From positions 1 to 20,976 of IMG/VR virus record IMGVR_UViG_3300011115_000854: 20,976 bases of DNA. One strand, given 5' to 3'. Position numbers and translations under genes: made by a program. The DNA comes from a virus. A model generated the notes under the pieces. That model was not told the DNA's origin, did not search any database, and was given only the letters and a program-made list of their open reading frames with translations. Of this stretch, positions 4,969-11,679 are shown piece by piece. Numbering within the stretch: position 1 is the first letter of the stretch; each line of letters opens with the position of its first letter.

Positions 4969-5562
4969 TTATCTCGTTGGTGGATTTTGACCTTGTCCAT
5001 TATGCGGATGGTTTCTTTCTCTTCCAATGGGAGCCCTTGGTGGACTTCCAGTACGCACCCACCCATTGGCTCTCCAAGTATAGGTAGTACCATCGGGTGC
5101 TTTCCATTTAAACCCTGGTGGAAATGGATCGTTTGGATCATTTTTTGGTGGTAAGTTTTGATCTCTGGGTGCTGATGGTCTGGGTTCTTGATTATCAGCT
5201 GGTTGTTCCGGAGCTGGAGCTGGAGCTGGTGCTGGAGGTGGAGGTGGAGGTGGAACATAACCTTGACCCGGTGTAAACGGAGGGAATACCGCGGGAGTAT
5301 AGTCTTCGTTTAAATTATTACTTCGACCGCGAAGTGCATTTTGCATGACAGCATTACCTGCACGATACTCAGCTGCACGTAGAACACCAGTTAGAAAATT
5401 TACAGATTTTTCTAAATTTTCTGATAATGTCTTGTAGTGTTCTTCAGAGTTTTCGCTCACCATTGCCTTATATGAAACATTGAGGCGATCCTCGTAGTTA
5501 TTGGTCTTACGAGCGTTAAACGATTTTTGTTGCAGGTCTGCACGGAAAGCTTTCATGTCCAT
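4969..5562 (-). CDS. Predicted head protein with Pro-rich linker and YTW domain
   Basis: A 197-residue protein. Residues 1-80 look helical; a possible prohead-protease site, LNE-D, is at 84-86. Residues 104-118 are an uninterrupted run of Pro and Ala, followed by a Pro/Asp linker and a compact motif at 150-172 (GFKWKAPDGTTYTW ... GWVRTG). This motif matches the one in the neighbouring 4420-4965 protein, so both carry the same small C-terminal domain. I chose the ATG at 5562 because TCTAAATA (minus strand) ends exactly five bases before it, as at other late genes; an alternative ATG is at 5556. The frame extends further upstream but there only mirrors the opposing gene 5588-5938. It is the first gene of the 5562-3994 unit. 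Function unknown. Confidence 0.7.
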   Translation of the reverse strand: MDMKAFRADLQQKSFNARKTNNYEDRLNVSYKAMVSENSEEHYKTLSENLEKSVNFLTGVLRAAEYRAGNAVMQNALRGRSNNLNEDYTPAVFPPFTPGQGYVPPPPPPPAPAPAPAPEQPADNQEPRPSAPRDQNLPPKNDPNDPFPPGFKWKAPDGTTYTWRANGWVRTGSPPRAPIGRERNHPHNGQGQNPPTR

Positions 5563-5567
5563 AAATT

Positions 5568-5575
5568 TATTTAGA
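5568..5575 (-). promoter_or_regulatory. Late promoter, minus strand, overlapping its divergent partner
   Basis: TCTAAATA on the minus strand (one mismatch to TATAAATA), ending five bases before the ATG at 5562. It shares base 5575 with the plus-strand late promoter. TCTAAATA recurs with the same spacing at 6267. Confidence 0.6.
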
Positions 5576-5582
5576 ATAAATA
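5575..5582 (+). promoter_or_regulatory. Late promoter, plus strand, overlapping its divergent partner
   Basis: AATAAATA (one mismatch to TATAAATA) ends five bases before the ATG at 5588. Together with the minus-strand element it forms TATTTAGAATAAATA, a compact bidirectional late promoter giving two leaderless transcripts whose first bases lie only about 26 bp apart. Confidence 0.6.
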
Positions 5583-5587
5583 GATAC

Positions 5588-5938
5588 ATGGATAACTTCT
5601 TAAATTTTCTATTAAATGAGTCGGGACACAAAAAAGCTATGAAATCTGGTAACAGAGGCGATAGAAAGAAAGAAGCCACTAAGCAATCTTTGCGTGCAGA
5701 AAAGAAAAGAAAAGAAGCCGAGGCAAGAGAAGAATTTGCAGATAAATTAGGAAATATGAATCCAGACTTACGCGCAAGCATAGACATGTCTCGTAATGCC
5801 TTAAAGGATTCAGCAAACAAGAATACACTCAATGCTCGGGCATTAAATGCTGCTCTTCCAGGTGAATCACAGCCAACGAGTGATGACAAACTTTCAGACG
5901 TGGTGTCATTAATTCGTAAATCCATTAAATTACGATGA
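5588..5938 (+). CDS. Basic predicted internal head protein
   Basis: A 116-residue, Lys/Arg-rich, mostly helical protein beginning MDNFLNFLLNE-SGHKK. The hydrophobic start ending in LNE (residues 9-11) followed by a basic body matches the capsid-targeting pattern, although the FKQ core of the other four is replaced. Residues 12-55 are highly basic and probably coiled coil (KKRKEAEAREE). The start at 5588 is set by the late promoter five bases upstream; the frame reads open further back but only across the divergent promoter. It overlaps the next gene by four bases (ATGA), so the two are probably translated together. DNA-binding inside the head is inferred from charge; no specific activity is suggested. 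Confidence 0.7.
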   Translation: MDNFLNFLLNESGHKKAMKSGNRGDRKKEATKQSLRAEKKRKEAEAREEFADKLGNMNPDLRASIDMSRNALKDSANKNTLNARALNAALPGESQPTSDDKLSDVVSLIRKSIKLR

Positions 5939-6129
5939 AAAATTCACTAGTGTATCTATTGGAATATTTGAGTGTTTATGGTACAGGCAAGACCATGGGC
6001 GATGCTGTAGATAACCTCAACGTAAAATCGGGCAAAATTTTGAAAAAACAGGCAAAAGCGAAAAAGGGAAAATCTGCCCTGAAAGATATCGCTGGAACCT
6101 TAAAACGCCTTCGCAAACGGAATGTTTGA
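5935..6129 (+). CDS. Very basic small predicted internal head protein
   Basis: A 64-residue protein, MKNSLVYLLE-YLSVYG..., with a hydrophobic N terminus ending in LLE (residues 8-10), again matching L-x-E. The second half is extremely basic (KILKKQAKAKKGKSALKD...LKRLRKRNV), typical of a DNA-condensing or DNA-associated peptide. The ATG overlaps the upstream stop (ATGA), so it depends on translation of 5588-5938. After predicted cleavage, about 54 residues with a high positive charge would remain in the capsid. No homologue is recognised, and the small size limits confidence in its role. Confidence 0.65.
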   Translation: MKNSLVYLLEYLSVYGTGKTMGDAVDNLNVKSGKILKKQAKAKKGKSALKDIAGTLKRLRKRNV

Positions 6130-6148
6130 AATTTCTTCGTCTGCAGTA

Positions 6149-6177
6149 CTCTAAGGTACTTTAAAGAACCTTTAGAG
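6149..6177 (+). terminator. Weak hairpin after 5935-6129
   Basis: CTCTAAGGT and ACCTTTAGAG pair with one bulge, followed by an AT-rich stretch with TTTT and TTTTTT runs. The 150-base gap from 6130 to 6279 otherwise holds only the late promoter at 6267. Confidence 0.35.
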
Positions 6178-6266
6178 ATATTCTTTTAAATAGTTTTTTA
6201 AAGTTTCTTTAGAGATTGTTCTAGAGTATATTATAAGAACTGTTCAAATCTTTGTCAAGTAAAATA

Positions 6267-6274
6267 TCTAAATA
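6267..6274 (+). promoter_or_regulatory. Late promoter for 6280-6789
   Basis: TCTAAATA (one mismatch to the T4 octamer), ending five bases before the ATG at 6280. No ribosome site fits between, so a leaderless mRNA is predicted. Confidence 0.6.
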
Positions 6275-6279
6275 ATTCT

Positions 6280-6789
6280 ATGAGCAACAAAAGACACGAT
6301 AGAGAACTTTTTGCCAATGCCCTGAAGCAAGTTCAGCTAAACGAATCAAAAATTGAACTGAATAGTAAGGGTGATATCGTCTTTAACAATAAACAACCCA
6401 TCAATGAACTTCTTGGTTCTGTGATTGCTGGTGGTTTACTTTTGGGTTTGGGTGCTCTAAAGGGTCGCCAAATTTATATGGCATCTCAGGCAGCACAAAA
6501 GAAAGCTGCTGCTGAGGCTGACGAAAAAGCTTTAAACAAACAAAATCTTTTATCTAGTATTGCGGAGCGCGAAGCTGCGGCACAACATAGAACTGATGCA
6601 TTAAATCAACAAAGAAAAGAAGCAGCTAAAAACCGAAGAGCGGATAGACGTGCACGAGGAAGTAATAGAAAACAAGCTACCACGATAGCTCAGAATGCAA
6701 ATAATGCAGCATTAGATGCTGCCAGAATTAAAGCTGCAGCCGTATTAGCAGCAGCTGGTCATACACCTCCACCTCCACCAACACCGTAA
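6280..6789 (+). CDS. Predicted head protein with hydrophobic segment and Ala-rich helix
   Basis: A 169-residue protein. Two potential prohead-protease sites occur: LNE at residues 20-22 and INE at 41-43. Directly after the second comes a hydrophobic, Gly-rich segment (residues 44-62, LLGSVIAGGLLLGLGAL) long enough to cross or insert in a membrane. A long Ala/Lys/Arg/Gln helix of coiled-coil character follows to about residue 160, and the tail ends in PPPPPTP. The order cleavage site, hydrophobic patch, charged helix is shared with the next gene (6797-8344). A head protein ejected with the DNA, or one that contacts the inner membrane during head assembly, would fit; this is inference. The start is fixed by the late promoter five bases upstream. 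Confidence 0.65.
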   Translation: MSNKRHDRELFANALKQVQLNESKIELNSKGDIVFNNKQPINELLGSVIAGGLLLGLGALKGRQIYMASQAAQKKAAAEADEKALNKQNLLSSIAEREAAAQHRTDALNQQRKEAAKNRRADRRARGSNRKQATTIAQNANNAALDAARIKAAAVLAAAGHTPPPPPTP

Positions 6790-6796
6790 GAGTTGT

Positions 6797-8344
6797 ATGA
6801 ATAATAATAATAAAAATTTACAAGAAGCTGATATTTCTGCATTTGGTGCAATGTTACCCGTAGCAGCTGTTGGTCTTGCTGCTGGTGGATATTTGGCAGC
6901 AAAGGGTATTGGAAGTTTTAGAAACTTTCTTGCCAATAGAGCAAAAAAGAAATCTGATGCTGAAGCTGCAGATGTTCCAGCTCCAACTCCAGTTCCTGCT
7001 CCGGCTCCTGTTCCTGTTGATAACAGTGCAAAACTTGCACGTATCGCTGCAAGAAAAAAAGCCAGACGTGAAGAAGAAGCTAGTTATGAATCTCGCAAAG
7101 ATGCAAAAGTTCAGGGTATTATTTCTACCTATGGTGAGGTCGGTAGAGCTGTTGGTGCAAGTAAAACTGCAGCAGCAGCTGCTGCGGCTGCACGTCAAGA
7201 TGCATTAGATCAGGCAGCTAACGAGCGACAAGTCAATAAAAATGAGGCTGAGACATTAAGAGCACAAGCACGTGTTCTTCAACAAAAAAATGAACGAAGT
7301 GCACTTTTGATACGGGCACTCGCAACACGTAATAAAAATAAAAATAATGATGCAGTATCAACTGCAAATATCGATAATATAAAAGCAAAAACTGATTTAA
7401 CACGAAGTAAGATACCATCCCCGCCACCCACTCCATCCGTGCCTACTGTTTCACCTAAAACTCCAAGTGAACCAAGTCCATTAGCTACTGCTGGAAAACT
7501 TATGGCTGATGTGTTTAGAGGCAAAGAAACAGGTGAAACATCATCTAAATCATCACCTGACGTAACACCTGGTTTACCTGATAAAGTTAAAGATACAGAA
7601 ACAGCAACAGAAAAAAAAGTTCCCGAAGTACCAGTTAAAGCTATACGTAAATCAAAAACACCTTCAGCAGCAGGTAAAGGTGTAGGTAAAGGTGTAACAG
7701 CAGCAGCAGAAGATTCAACAGTATCAACAACATCAACAGGTGCAGGTAGAGCTAAACGTAAAACACCAACACCTACAGCAACACCTACATCAACACCTAC
7801 ATCAACACCTACAGCAACACCATCAACAACATCAACAGGTGCAGGTAAAGGTAAAGGTAAAGGTAAAGGTGTAAGTAAAGGTGAAGTTAAAGGTAAAGGT
7901 AAAGGTGCAAGTAAAGGTGAAGTTAAAGGTTCTACAACAACACTAACTATAGCGACAAAAAGAAGTGCAAATAGAAGAGCAGCAGCAGCAGCAAAAGCAG
8001 CAACCCCGGTTCGTAAAGTTGATGAAGTTGATGAAGATGATAAACGTGAAGCTGCGGCAGCTAAAAGAGCAGCAGGAATGGCTGCTGCACAAGCAGTTAG
8101 AGATGAACAAACAAGACAACGTAATGCTTCTAATATATCTTTAGTAAAACCTGCTACACCAAGATCCACGAATACATCTAAAACACAAGAACCAGATGGT
8201 CTTACGCCAGAACAATTAAAAAAAGCGCAGGACATCAAAAGAGAAAATTTTGAAAAAAAAGAAAAAGACAATTCTTCGGTTAATGAGTTAACAGATTCTA
8301 CTCACTATTATGTTACTTCAATCTTAAAAAATCTTTTAGGTTGA
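6797..8344 (+). CDS. Long low-complexity predicted head protein
   Basis: A 515-residue protein, eight bases after 6280-6789 and presumably co-transcribed. It opens MNNNNKNLQE-ADIS, with LQE at 8-10 as a predicted prohead-protease site, then a hydrophobic Gly/Ala segment (residues 17-38). Residues 60-75 are a Pro-Ala-Val linker, 85-190 a long Ala/Arg/Gln helix, and 205-400 low complexity: Pro/Thr/Ser repeats of the TPTSTPT type and Lys-Gly repeats of the GKGKGKG and SKGEVKG type. The C-terminal 120 residues are again helical and end SILKNLLG. The composition is basic overall. Nothing enzymatic is seen. The opposite strand is also open for a long stretch (7279-8271), a side effect of the repeats. 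A DNA-associated internal or ejected protein is the best guess. Confidence 0.7.
   Translation: MNNNNKNLQEADISAFGAMLPVAAVGLAAGGYLAAKGIGSFRNFLANRAKKKSDAEAADVPAPTPVPAPAPVPVDNSAKLARIAARKKARREEEASYESRKDAKVQGIISTYGEVGRAVGASKTAAAAAAAARQDALDQAANERQVNKNEAETLRAQARVLQQKNERSALLIRALATRNKNKNNDAVSTANIDNIKAKTDLTRSKIPSPPPTPSVPTVSPKTPSEPSPLATAGKLMADVFRGKETGETSSKSSPDVTPGLPDKVKDTETATEKKVPEVPVKAIRKSKTPSAAGKGVGKGVTAAAEDSTVSTTSTGAGRAKRKTPTPTATPTSTPTSTPTATPSTTSTGAGKGKGKGKGVSKGEVKGKGKGASKGEVKGSTTTLTIATKRSANRRAAAAAKAATPVRKVDEVDEDDKREAAAAKRAAGMAAAQAVRDEQTRQRNASNISLVKPATPRSTNTSKTQEPDGLTPEQLKKAQDIKRENFEKKEKDNSSVNELTDSTHYYVTSILKNLLG
7660..7930 (+). repeat. In-frame microsatellite-like repeats (GGTAAA, ACACCTACA)
   Basis: Within the gene at 6797-8344, hexamer GGTAAA-type repeats (about 7673-7695 and 7840-7930) and ACACCTACA-type nonamers (about 7764-7815) encode GKGKG and TPTSTPT tracts. 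The unit GGTGAAGTTAAAGGT occurs twice, at about 7878 and 7917. Such tracts are prone to slippage and length change. Confidence 0.7.
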
Positions 8345-8347
8345 TTG

Positions 8348-8355
8348 TATAAATA
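8348..8355 (+). promoter_or_regulatory. T4-type late promoter (consensus)
   Basis: Exact TATAAATA, five bases before the GTG start at 8361. This promoter decides the GTG as start: an ATG two bases earlier is followed at once by a stop. Confidence 0.7.
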
Positions 8356-8360
8356 CATAT

Positions 8361-8606
8361 GTGAAAGTAATAGAAAAAGTTTCTTCTAGAGAGACTATCT
8401 TTAATTTAATGCCGTCATCAGATAATTTTGATTATCAGGCATTTGTAACTAAAATTAAAAATTTAAAAAAGCAACCATTTCATGATGTGTATATTTTTAC
8501 ACCAAATGAAATGTGTTTTGTTATTTTAAAAGAATTAAAAAATAAAAATATTGATATCAAACAAATGGAAATCAAACATGGGTTGGCTAAATTTGAGGTA
8601 GCATAA
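8361..8606 (+). CDS. Hypothetical late protein, GTG start
   Basis: An 81-residue protein of unknown function. It starts at GTG, five bases after a perfect late promoter octamer, so it is predicted to be translated from a leaderless mRNA with a GTG initiator, which is uncommon. The sequence has a mixed alpha/beta look (DYQAFVTKIKNLKK, then DVYIFTPNEMCFVILKEL). No known motif is apparent. Its stop overlaps the next start (TAATG at 8604-8608), so the two genes form a coupled pair, and both are probably late structural or assembly proteins. Confidence 0.7.
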   Translation: MKVIEKVSSRETIFNLMPSSDNFDYQAFVTKIKNLKKQPFHDVYIFTPNEMCFVILKELKNKNIDIKQMEIKHGLAKFEVA

Positions 8607-9271
8607 TGGCTGACGATTATGAAATTGTAGAAAACGGTACAGATGACATGGATGTCGTGAGAGATCCACGTGCAAGTGTTCGTGATGCAATGGCTAGTAT
8701 CGATGCTCAACGCAATGCATTAAAAGCCCAAAAAGAATTTGGTTTTGATGAAAGTTCATTTGGTTATAATGTTTACGAAAATAAAGAAATTGAAACTTAC
8801 GGTTTAGCAGAACAACGTAAAGCTAATTTAAAAGATGTTATGGATAATGATATGTTGTATTCTTCATATTTTTCTAAAAGATATGGAAGTTTATCTGTTT
8901 ATCTAGAAATGGACAATCAACTTTATCCACCGGGATTTAATCCATTAAGCGATAAATATGTTTCTGTAAAAATTGCTAAAGAAGGCAAACTTTATATTGC
9001 AGACTTTATAAATCCAAATCAAATTATTGAAGAACTATTAGATGGTATTGTTTCTTTCATGGTCATGAAAGTAAATGGTCAAGTTGCTCTTATAATGGGA
9101 TCACTCAAAGAAGGTCTTGTTAACGGCGAAGAACATGTAAGACAAGCAGGTTTTAGTCCATTAGGGGATGGTCGTATTTTATTGTGGAGCACAGTCAAAC
9201 AAAAGTGGAGTTCTTTCTACCCAGACAATCTTCTTTCGATGACACGAGATGACACAGATGATTTAGAATAA
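8606..9271 (+). CDS. Hypothetical acidic late protein
   Basis: A 221-residue protein I cannot assign. The N terminus is acidic (MADDYEIVENGTDDMD), followed by a helical stretch (residues 25-50) and a mixed region containing YPPGFNPLSDKYVSVKI (residues 111-127) and an apparent beta-rich part with KVNGQVALIMGSL. The C terminus is acidic (TRDDTDDLE). There is no prohead-protease signature near its start, which sets it apart from the internal-protein genes upstream. It is coupled to 8361-8606 by a one-base stop/start overlap and shares that gene's late promoter, so a virion or assembly role is likely. The stop codon lies inside the late promoter of the next gene. Confidence 0.7.
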   Translation: MADDYEIVENGTDDMDVVRDPRASVRDAMASIDAQRNALKAQKEFGFDESSFGYNVYENKEIETYGLAEQRKANLKDVMDNDMLYSSYFSKRYGSLSVYLEMDNQLYPPGFNPLSDKYVSVKIAKEGKLYIADFINPNQIIEELLDGIVSFMVMKVNGQVALIMGSLKEGLVNGEEHVRQAGFSPLGDGRILLWSTVKQKWSSFYPDNLLSMTRDDTDDLE

Positions 9272-9274
9272 ATA
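9267..9274 (+). promoter_or_regulatory. Late promoter for 9281-9463
   Basis: AATAAATA (one mismatch to the late octamer) ends six bases before the ATG at 9281. It contains the stop codon of the preceding gene. Confidence 0.5.
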
Positions 9275-9280
9275 TTAGTA

Positions 9281-9463
9281 ATGGAAGACTTTAAAGATTT
9301 AAAAACTGAACGTCATCTAAATGCTCTTCTATTAAGAGAAGCTAAACTTTTAATTAAAAATTATGAAGCTTACTTATTGGATAAAATGACATCCAAAGAT
9401 TTAGCCACAGAAATGCTGAATCTTACACATATAATACAAAGAATTGAAAACAGCGTCAAATAA
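9281..9463 (+). CDS. Small hypothetical late protein
   Basis: A 60-residue, probably all-helical protein (MEDFKDLKTERHLNALLLREAK...) with an amphipathic, Leu/Lys/Glu-rich pattern that could form a coiled coil. No family is recognised. It begins six bases after a late promoter-like octamer and ends three bases before the -35 box of the guaC promoter, so it closes the late block. Confidence 0.6.
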   Translation: MEDFKDLKTERHLNALLLREAKLLIKNYEAYLLDKMTSKDLATEMLNLTHIIQRIENSVK

Positions 9464-9465
9464 TA

Positions 9466-9494
9466 TTGACGTTGGTGTTATAGTGTGGTAAAAT
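9466..9494 (+). promoter_or_regulatory. Sigma70-type promoter for guaC
   Basis: TTGACG (9466-9471), 17-bp spacer, TAAAAT (9489-9494). The ATG follows six bases after the -10 box, so this transcript too would start at or next to the initiation codon. Confidence 0.65.
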
Positions 9495-9500
9495 ATACGC

Positions 9501-10535
9501 ATGATCGTAAATTACGAACCAAAACTTGATTACTCTGATGTTTTGATTGTTCCACAACTTTCTGATGTAAAATCTCGAAATGATGTAAGTTTAGACGTCG
9601 CAACAGAGTTTAAATGTGGTAGATATTGGAAAGGTACGCCAGTTATGGCTGCTAACATGTCTACCATTGGTACACATGCGATGGCACTTGCTCTTTCCAA
9701 TTATAACATGATAACTTGTCTTAAAAAAGGTTTTGATTATTATGATTCATTTGTAAAACAATATCCCGATAAAGAACATAATGTTGCACTTAGTCTAGGA
9801 CTAGATGCACAAAGTAAATTATGGTTAGATACACCATCCATAAAAGATCCAACGTTTATTTGCTTAGATGTAGCAAATGGTTATATGAAAGAGTTTCATT
9901 CTTTTGTTAGAAAGGTAAGAGAGAAATGTCCAACTTCGATAATTATAGCAGGAAATGTAGTGACACCAGAGGGAGTGAAAGCATTAGCAGAAGCAGGTGC
10001 CAATCTTGTAAAAGTGGGAATCGGAGCCGGGTCAATGTGCTTGACGCGGAGAATCGCGGGAGTGGGTTACCCACAATTGTCCGCAGTAATGGAGTGTGCA
10101 GAAACCGCAGCAGCATTAGATATTGGGATCGTTGCTGATGGTGGAATAGTACACTCTGGAGATATTGCAAAATCTTTTGTTGCTGGTGCTGCATTTGTTA
10201 TGATTGGTGGGATGTTTGCCGGACATGACGAGTGTGGCGGTGAAATTCGTCATAAAGAGCATGGACAGCTTACGATGTTGCATTACGGCATGAGCAGCAA
10301 AACTGCAAATGACAAATACAATGGTGGGCTGTCCACATATCGTGCGTCAGAGGGACGCACAGTGGAGGTTCCTTACCGTGGACCTGTATACAATACGATA
10401 CAAGAAATTCTTGGTGGTTTGCGCTCGGCTTGTTCTTACGTTGGTGCTTTTGATTTGCCTTCTTTATACACCAATGGTACAATGGTGAAAGTGAATCGTA
10501 CTATCAACAATATTTTTGAAGAGAATGAAATATGA
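9501..10535 (+). CDS. guaC: GMP reductase
   Basis: A 344-residue protein of the IMP dehydrogenase/GMP reductase family. It lacks the CBS domains of typical IMP dehydrogenase and has nearly the length of E. coli GuaC (347). Diagnostic features are AANMSTIGT (residues 50-58), CLDVANGY (121-128), AGNVVT (150-155), the active-site loop GIGAGSMCLTR with catalytic Cys180, VADGGI (211-216), MIGGMFAGHDE (234-244), YGMSS (262-266) and the GuaC-like EGRTVEVPYRGPV (284-296). The enzyme converts GMP to IMP with NADPH and so rebalances purine pools, here presumably toward adenine nucleotides for AT-rich phage DNA; that purpose is inference. It has its own host-type promoter, so expression is probably early. 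The middle of the gene (about 9990-10120) is noticeably GC-richer than its ends. The last codons overlap the next gene (ATGA). Confidence 0.93.
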   Translation: MIVNYEPKLDYSDVLIVPQLSDVKSRNDVSLDVATEFKCGRYWKGTPVMAANMSTIGTHAMALALSNYNMITCLKKGFDYYDSFVKQYPDKEHNVALSLGLDAQSKLWLDTPSIKDPTFICLDVANGYMKEFHSFVRKVREKCPTSIIIAGNVVTPEGVKALAEAGANLVKVGIGAGSMCLTRRIAGVGYPQLSAVMECAETAAALDIGIVADGGIVHSGDIAKSFVAGAAFVMIGGMFAGHDECGGEIRHKEHGQLTMLHYGMSSKTANDKYNGGLSTYRASEGRTVEVPYRGPVYNTIQEILGGLRSACSYVGAFDLPSLYTNGTMVKVNRTINNIFEENEI

Positions 10536-11029
10536 ATATTTTTGCTTTAGATAAAGATCCTCTTATTGCTGCTCAAATGATGTGTGATAAACATGTTGTA
10601 AAAATGATTCTTGAAGGTTGTCAAATGCTTTCAACAGTTCACTCTTTAGATACTGTACAAGATAATAAAATAAAATTGTACAAACCATGTTTTCATAATC
10701 ATCCATGTACAATTTGGGCAAGAGCATCCAAATCAAATTATTATTGGCTAGCAAATCACACATTTGAATTGACTAATGAATACAGTAGTCGTTATTATGG
10801 TAAAATCCATAAATCTACTGATATGGCATATTGGTTTACTCAAAACGCACCAAGCAATCTTCCAAATACTATTTGTACTGACTTTGCACAAGCAATGCCA
10901 GAACAATATAAGAACGTTGATGGAGTAGCCGCATACCGTGCGTATTATCTTGGAGAGAAAGCTAAATTTGCTAAGTGGAAGTTAGGAAATGAACCTATGT
11001 GGTTTACCGTCGCTTCCCTTTCTGTTTAG
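10532..11029 (+). CDS. Conserved phage protein, MNIFxLDxDP family
   Basis: A 165-residue protein. The start (MNIFALDKDPLIAAQ, then CDKHVVKMILEGCQMLST), the central HNHPCTIWARASKSNYYWL and the later EYSSRYYGKIH resemble a family common in T4-like cyanophages and other marine phages, known to me as hypothetical. The many conserved His, Asp, Cys and Trp residues suggest an enzyme, perhaps acting on nucleic acid, but no activity is established as far as I know. It overlaps guaC by four bases, so both are translated from the same mRNA and may serve nucleotide or DNA metabolism. Its 3' end overlaps the converging gene 11004-11669 by 26 bases. Confidence 0.8.
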   Translation: MNIFALDKDPLIAAQMMCDKHVVKMILEGCQMLSTVHSLDTVQDNKIKLYKPCFHNHPCTIWARASKSNYYWLANHTFELTNEYSSRYYGKIHKSTDMAYWFTQNAPSNLPNTICTDFAQAMPEQYKNVDGVAAYRAYYLGEKAKFAKWKLGNEPMWFTVASLSV

Positions 11030-11669
11030 GTGGCTCGTTTAATAATGGTGGAATAATTGGACTATTGGGGTCTTGAGTTGGTGTAACTTTTGGAGTTACT
11101 ACAGGTTCTACTTTTGGTGGTTCTGTTGGTTTAATAGGAGTTTGTGCAACAGGCTTGGGTTCTGCCACTGGTGTACATACTCCATTTTCACAATTTAAAA
11201 ATCCACTTTTAAATTTTTTAACATTACCAGCCCAATTTTGATTTAATTTAGTTGGGTCATTTGCAACATTTGGTGGTGCCCATCGGGCTCCCATAAAGTC
11301 TTCAAATGATAATTTTTTATCAGATGCTTCATATCTTTTTCTATTAGAAATAATAGAAGCTGCAGCCCAACCAGCCTGACGATCTAAAGACGTTTCAGGA
11401 GTATCTCCTGGTTGTCCCATGGCTTTTGGATCTAATACACCAAATTCTCGACCCTGTCTCCCATTTTCTGCTCGTCGTATTGCACCTAACATTGCTAGAC
11501 CATCATAATCTTCTTTGTTAATACCATTTCGTTCTGCTGCACCCATCATTATTGCATATTCTTTTCCAAATTCTTTTTCTAATTTACTATGAAAATTTTG
11601 ATGATATGTGTTAACTGGTTGTTTTACTTCGCCAGTATCTTCAAGCAAAAATTGTTTAAATCTTAGCAT
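11004..11669 (-). CDS. Lysozyme-like protein with capsid-targeting sequence
   Basis: A 221-residue protein. It begins MLRFKQFLLE-DT, the same capsid-targeting signature as the genes at 2879, 3994 and 4420, with LLE (8-10) as cleavage site. Residues 55-153 resemble a lysozyme or transglycosylase-like domain: AIRRAENGRQGREFGVL (63-79, candidate catalytic Glu68), then FMGARWAP (125-132), NDPTKLNQNW (137-146) and NV. The assignment is by motif pattern only. A Cys pair (160, 165) precedes a Pro/Thr/Lys-rich tail ending in KQKGKRR. If both parts are real, this is a wall-degrading enzyme packed inside the head and delivered with the DNA. It lies alone on the minus strand; no late octamer is seen upstream, and AAAGG nine bases before the ATG may be its ribosome site. 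Confidence 0.7.
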   Translation of the reverse strand: MLRFKQFLLEDTGEVKQPVNTYHQNFHSKLEKEFGKEYAIMMGAAERNGINKEDYDGLAMLGAIRRAENGRQGREFGVLDPKAMGQPGDTPETSLDRQAGWAAASIISNRKRYEASDKKLSFEDFMGARWAPPNVANDPTKLNQNWAGNVKKFKSGFLNCENGVCTPVAEPKPVAQTPIKPTEPPKVEPVVTPKVTPTQDPNSPIIPPLLNEPPKQKGKRR

Positions 11670-11679
11670 ATATTAACCT

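Noticed and set aside
5563-5925. N-terminal extension of the minus-strand gene 4969-5562
   Set aside because: It is antisense to 5588-5938 and lies upstream of the minus-strand late promoter; the ATG at 5562 is the supported start.
7279-8271. Long minus-strand frame opposite 6797-8344
   Set aside because: It is a by-product of the low-complexity repeats; its translation is a Leu/Val/Ser-rich shadow with no ribosome site, and the plus-strand gene has a late-operon context.
10532-11029. DenV-type pyrimidine-dimer glycosylase
   Set aside because: The N-terminal sequence does not match the catalytic Thr region of that family; the gene fits the uncharacterised MNIFxLDxDP family instead.
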